A stretch of DNA of 64,000 nt from Komagataeibacter intermedius TF2 (GTDB lineage: Bacteria; Pseudomonadota; Alphaproteobacteria; Acetobacterales; Acetobacteraceae): NCBI RefSeq assembly GCF_000964425.1, contig NZ_BANF01000012.1, positions 62,001-126,000 of the forward strand, read 5' to 3'. A program made the position numbers and the translations under genes. Under the pieces are notes generated by a model, which did not search any database, had not been told where the DNA came from, and saw nothing but the letters and a program-made list of their open reading frames with translations. This document shows, piece after piece, positions 63,747 through 64,000 of this stretch; within the stretch, counting starts at the first letter, position 1; each line of letters starts with the position of its first letter.

Positions 63747-64000
63747 ATGTTCAGGGGCAGACGCGCCAGACTGATGGATTACTGTTGGAAAGTGGATCGT
63801 GGTTCCTGTCATCCCGACGGGGCGCGCCGGCCGCGCCTGCTGCTGGGCGGGCTGGTGGTCATGCTGGGCGGTATGGTCGTATCCGATGGTGCCCGCGCGG
63901 ATGACATGGCGGAAATCCGCGCCCTGCACGCTGAAATGCGGCGGCTGGAAGCCAAGGTCGAACAGCTGGAAGCCCATCACGGCATGACGCATGGCACCCA
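63747..64000 (+). CDS. Porin-type outer membrane protein, N-terminal part (cut by window edge)
   Basis: 84 codons visible before the edge. A basic start, a signal segment LLLGGLVVMLGGMVVSDGARA, then ADDMAEIRALHAEMRRLEAKVEQLEAHH, a heptad-repeat coiled coil typical of the N-terminus of trimeric acetobacterial porins. ATG 63774 is an alternative start. Confidence 0.65.
   Translation, partial: MFRGRRARLMDYCWKVDRGSCHPDGARRPRLLLGGLVVMLGGMVVSDGARADDMAEIRALHAEMRRLEAKVEQLEAHHGMTHGT

Overview
The window is a chromosomal segment of a GC-rich alphaproteobacterium, most likely an acetic acid bacterium (Acetobacteraceae, Komagataeibacter/Gluconacetobacter type). The evidence is a complete pqqABCDE operon, hopanoid-linked membrane proteins (HpnN, HpnL families), ETF with ETF-quinone oxidoreductase, an alphaproteobacterial PTS/HprK/RapZ cluster, a separate F0 ATP synthase operon with b and b' subunits, and relics of an IS5-family element. 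Almost everything is housekeeping or core accessory DNA. I see no prophage, CRISPR array or island.

Layout. 0-5.5 kb: dnaK and grpE (minus strand, with a heat-shock-type promoter), then the ChvI/ChvG two-component pair. 5.5-8.6 kb: pqqABCDE on the minus strand, with an attenuator hairpin after the pqqA peptide gene. 8.9-14.6 kb: an AI-2E-family permease, an FnrN-type oxygen sensor, and two perfect FNR boxes next to a GNAT-like gene and an ompW-hemN-2OG oxygenase run. 14.8-18.3 kb: ETF-QO and ETF beta/alpha with a strong terminator. 18.3-20.7 kb: a small protein, a non-coding stretch with a candidate sRNA terminator and paired 16-bp repeats, a MATE exporter and tRNA-Ala(GGC). 20.8-24 kb: maf, a 406-bp intergenic region that is a strong candidate for the chromosomal replication origin, then hemE, a HAD phosphatase and hemJ. 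24-31.6 kb: DUF2501, YggT, tRNA-Ala(CGC), RidA-like, hprK-rapZ-EIIA-HPr-EI, purH. 31.7-37.6 kb: a secreted duplicated-domain protein, atpI-B-E-F'-F, and a GT2/ArnT-like lipid glycosylation pair. 37.6-50.2 kb: an IS relic, DUF3297, YigZ, radA, mlaFE, a Bcr-type MFS pump, gmk, an SDR, a lone RND pump, tRNA-Arg(ACG) and a lone cytochrome b gene. 50.2-58.7 kb: DUF2721, a small protein, a porin, a Gfo/Idh oxidoreductase, a second IS relic, hpnN and hpnL. 58.8-62.5 kb: ribH-ribBA-ribE-ribD behind an FMN riboswitch. 62.6 kb to the end: a MIP channel with altered NPA motifs and the start of a porin gene.

How it fits together. PQQ serves periplasmic dehydrogenases, and the riboflavin operon and ETF system feed flavin-based respiration. 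The FnrN regulator probably controls its neighbours ompW and hemN under low oxygen. The PTS proteins have no sugar permease here and look purely regulatory. REP-like palindromes sit almost only at the ends of converging genes, and two of them have been entered by the same IS family.

The most unusual signal is the maf-hemE intergenic region: ten GTAC-centred motifs spaced about 21-24 bp (about two helical turns), next to an AT-rich stretch, at the locus where other alphaproteobacteria carry oriC. All calls are from reading the sequence; no database search was run.
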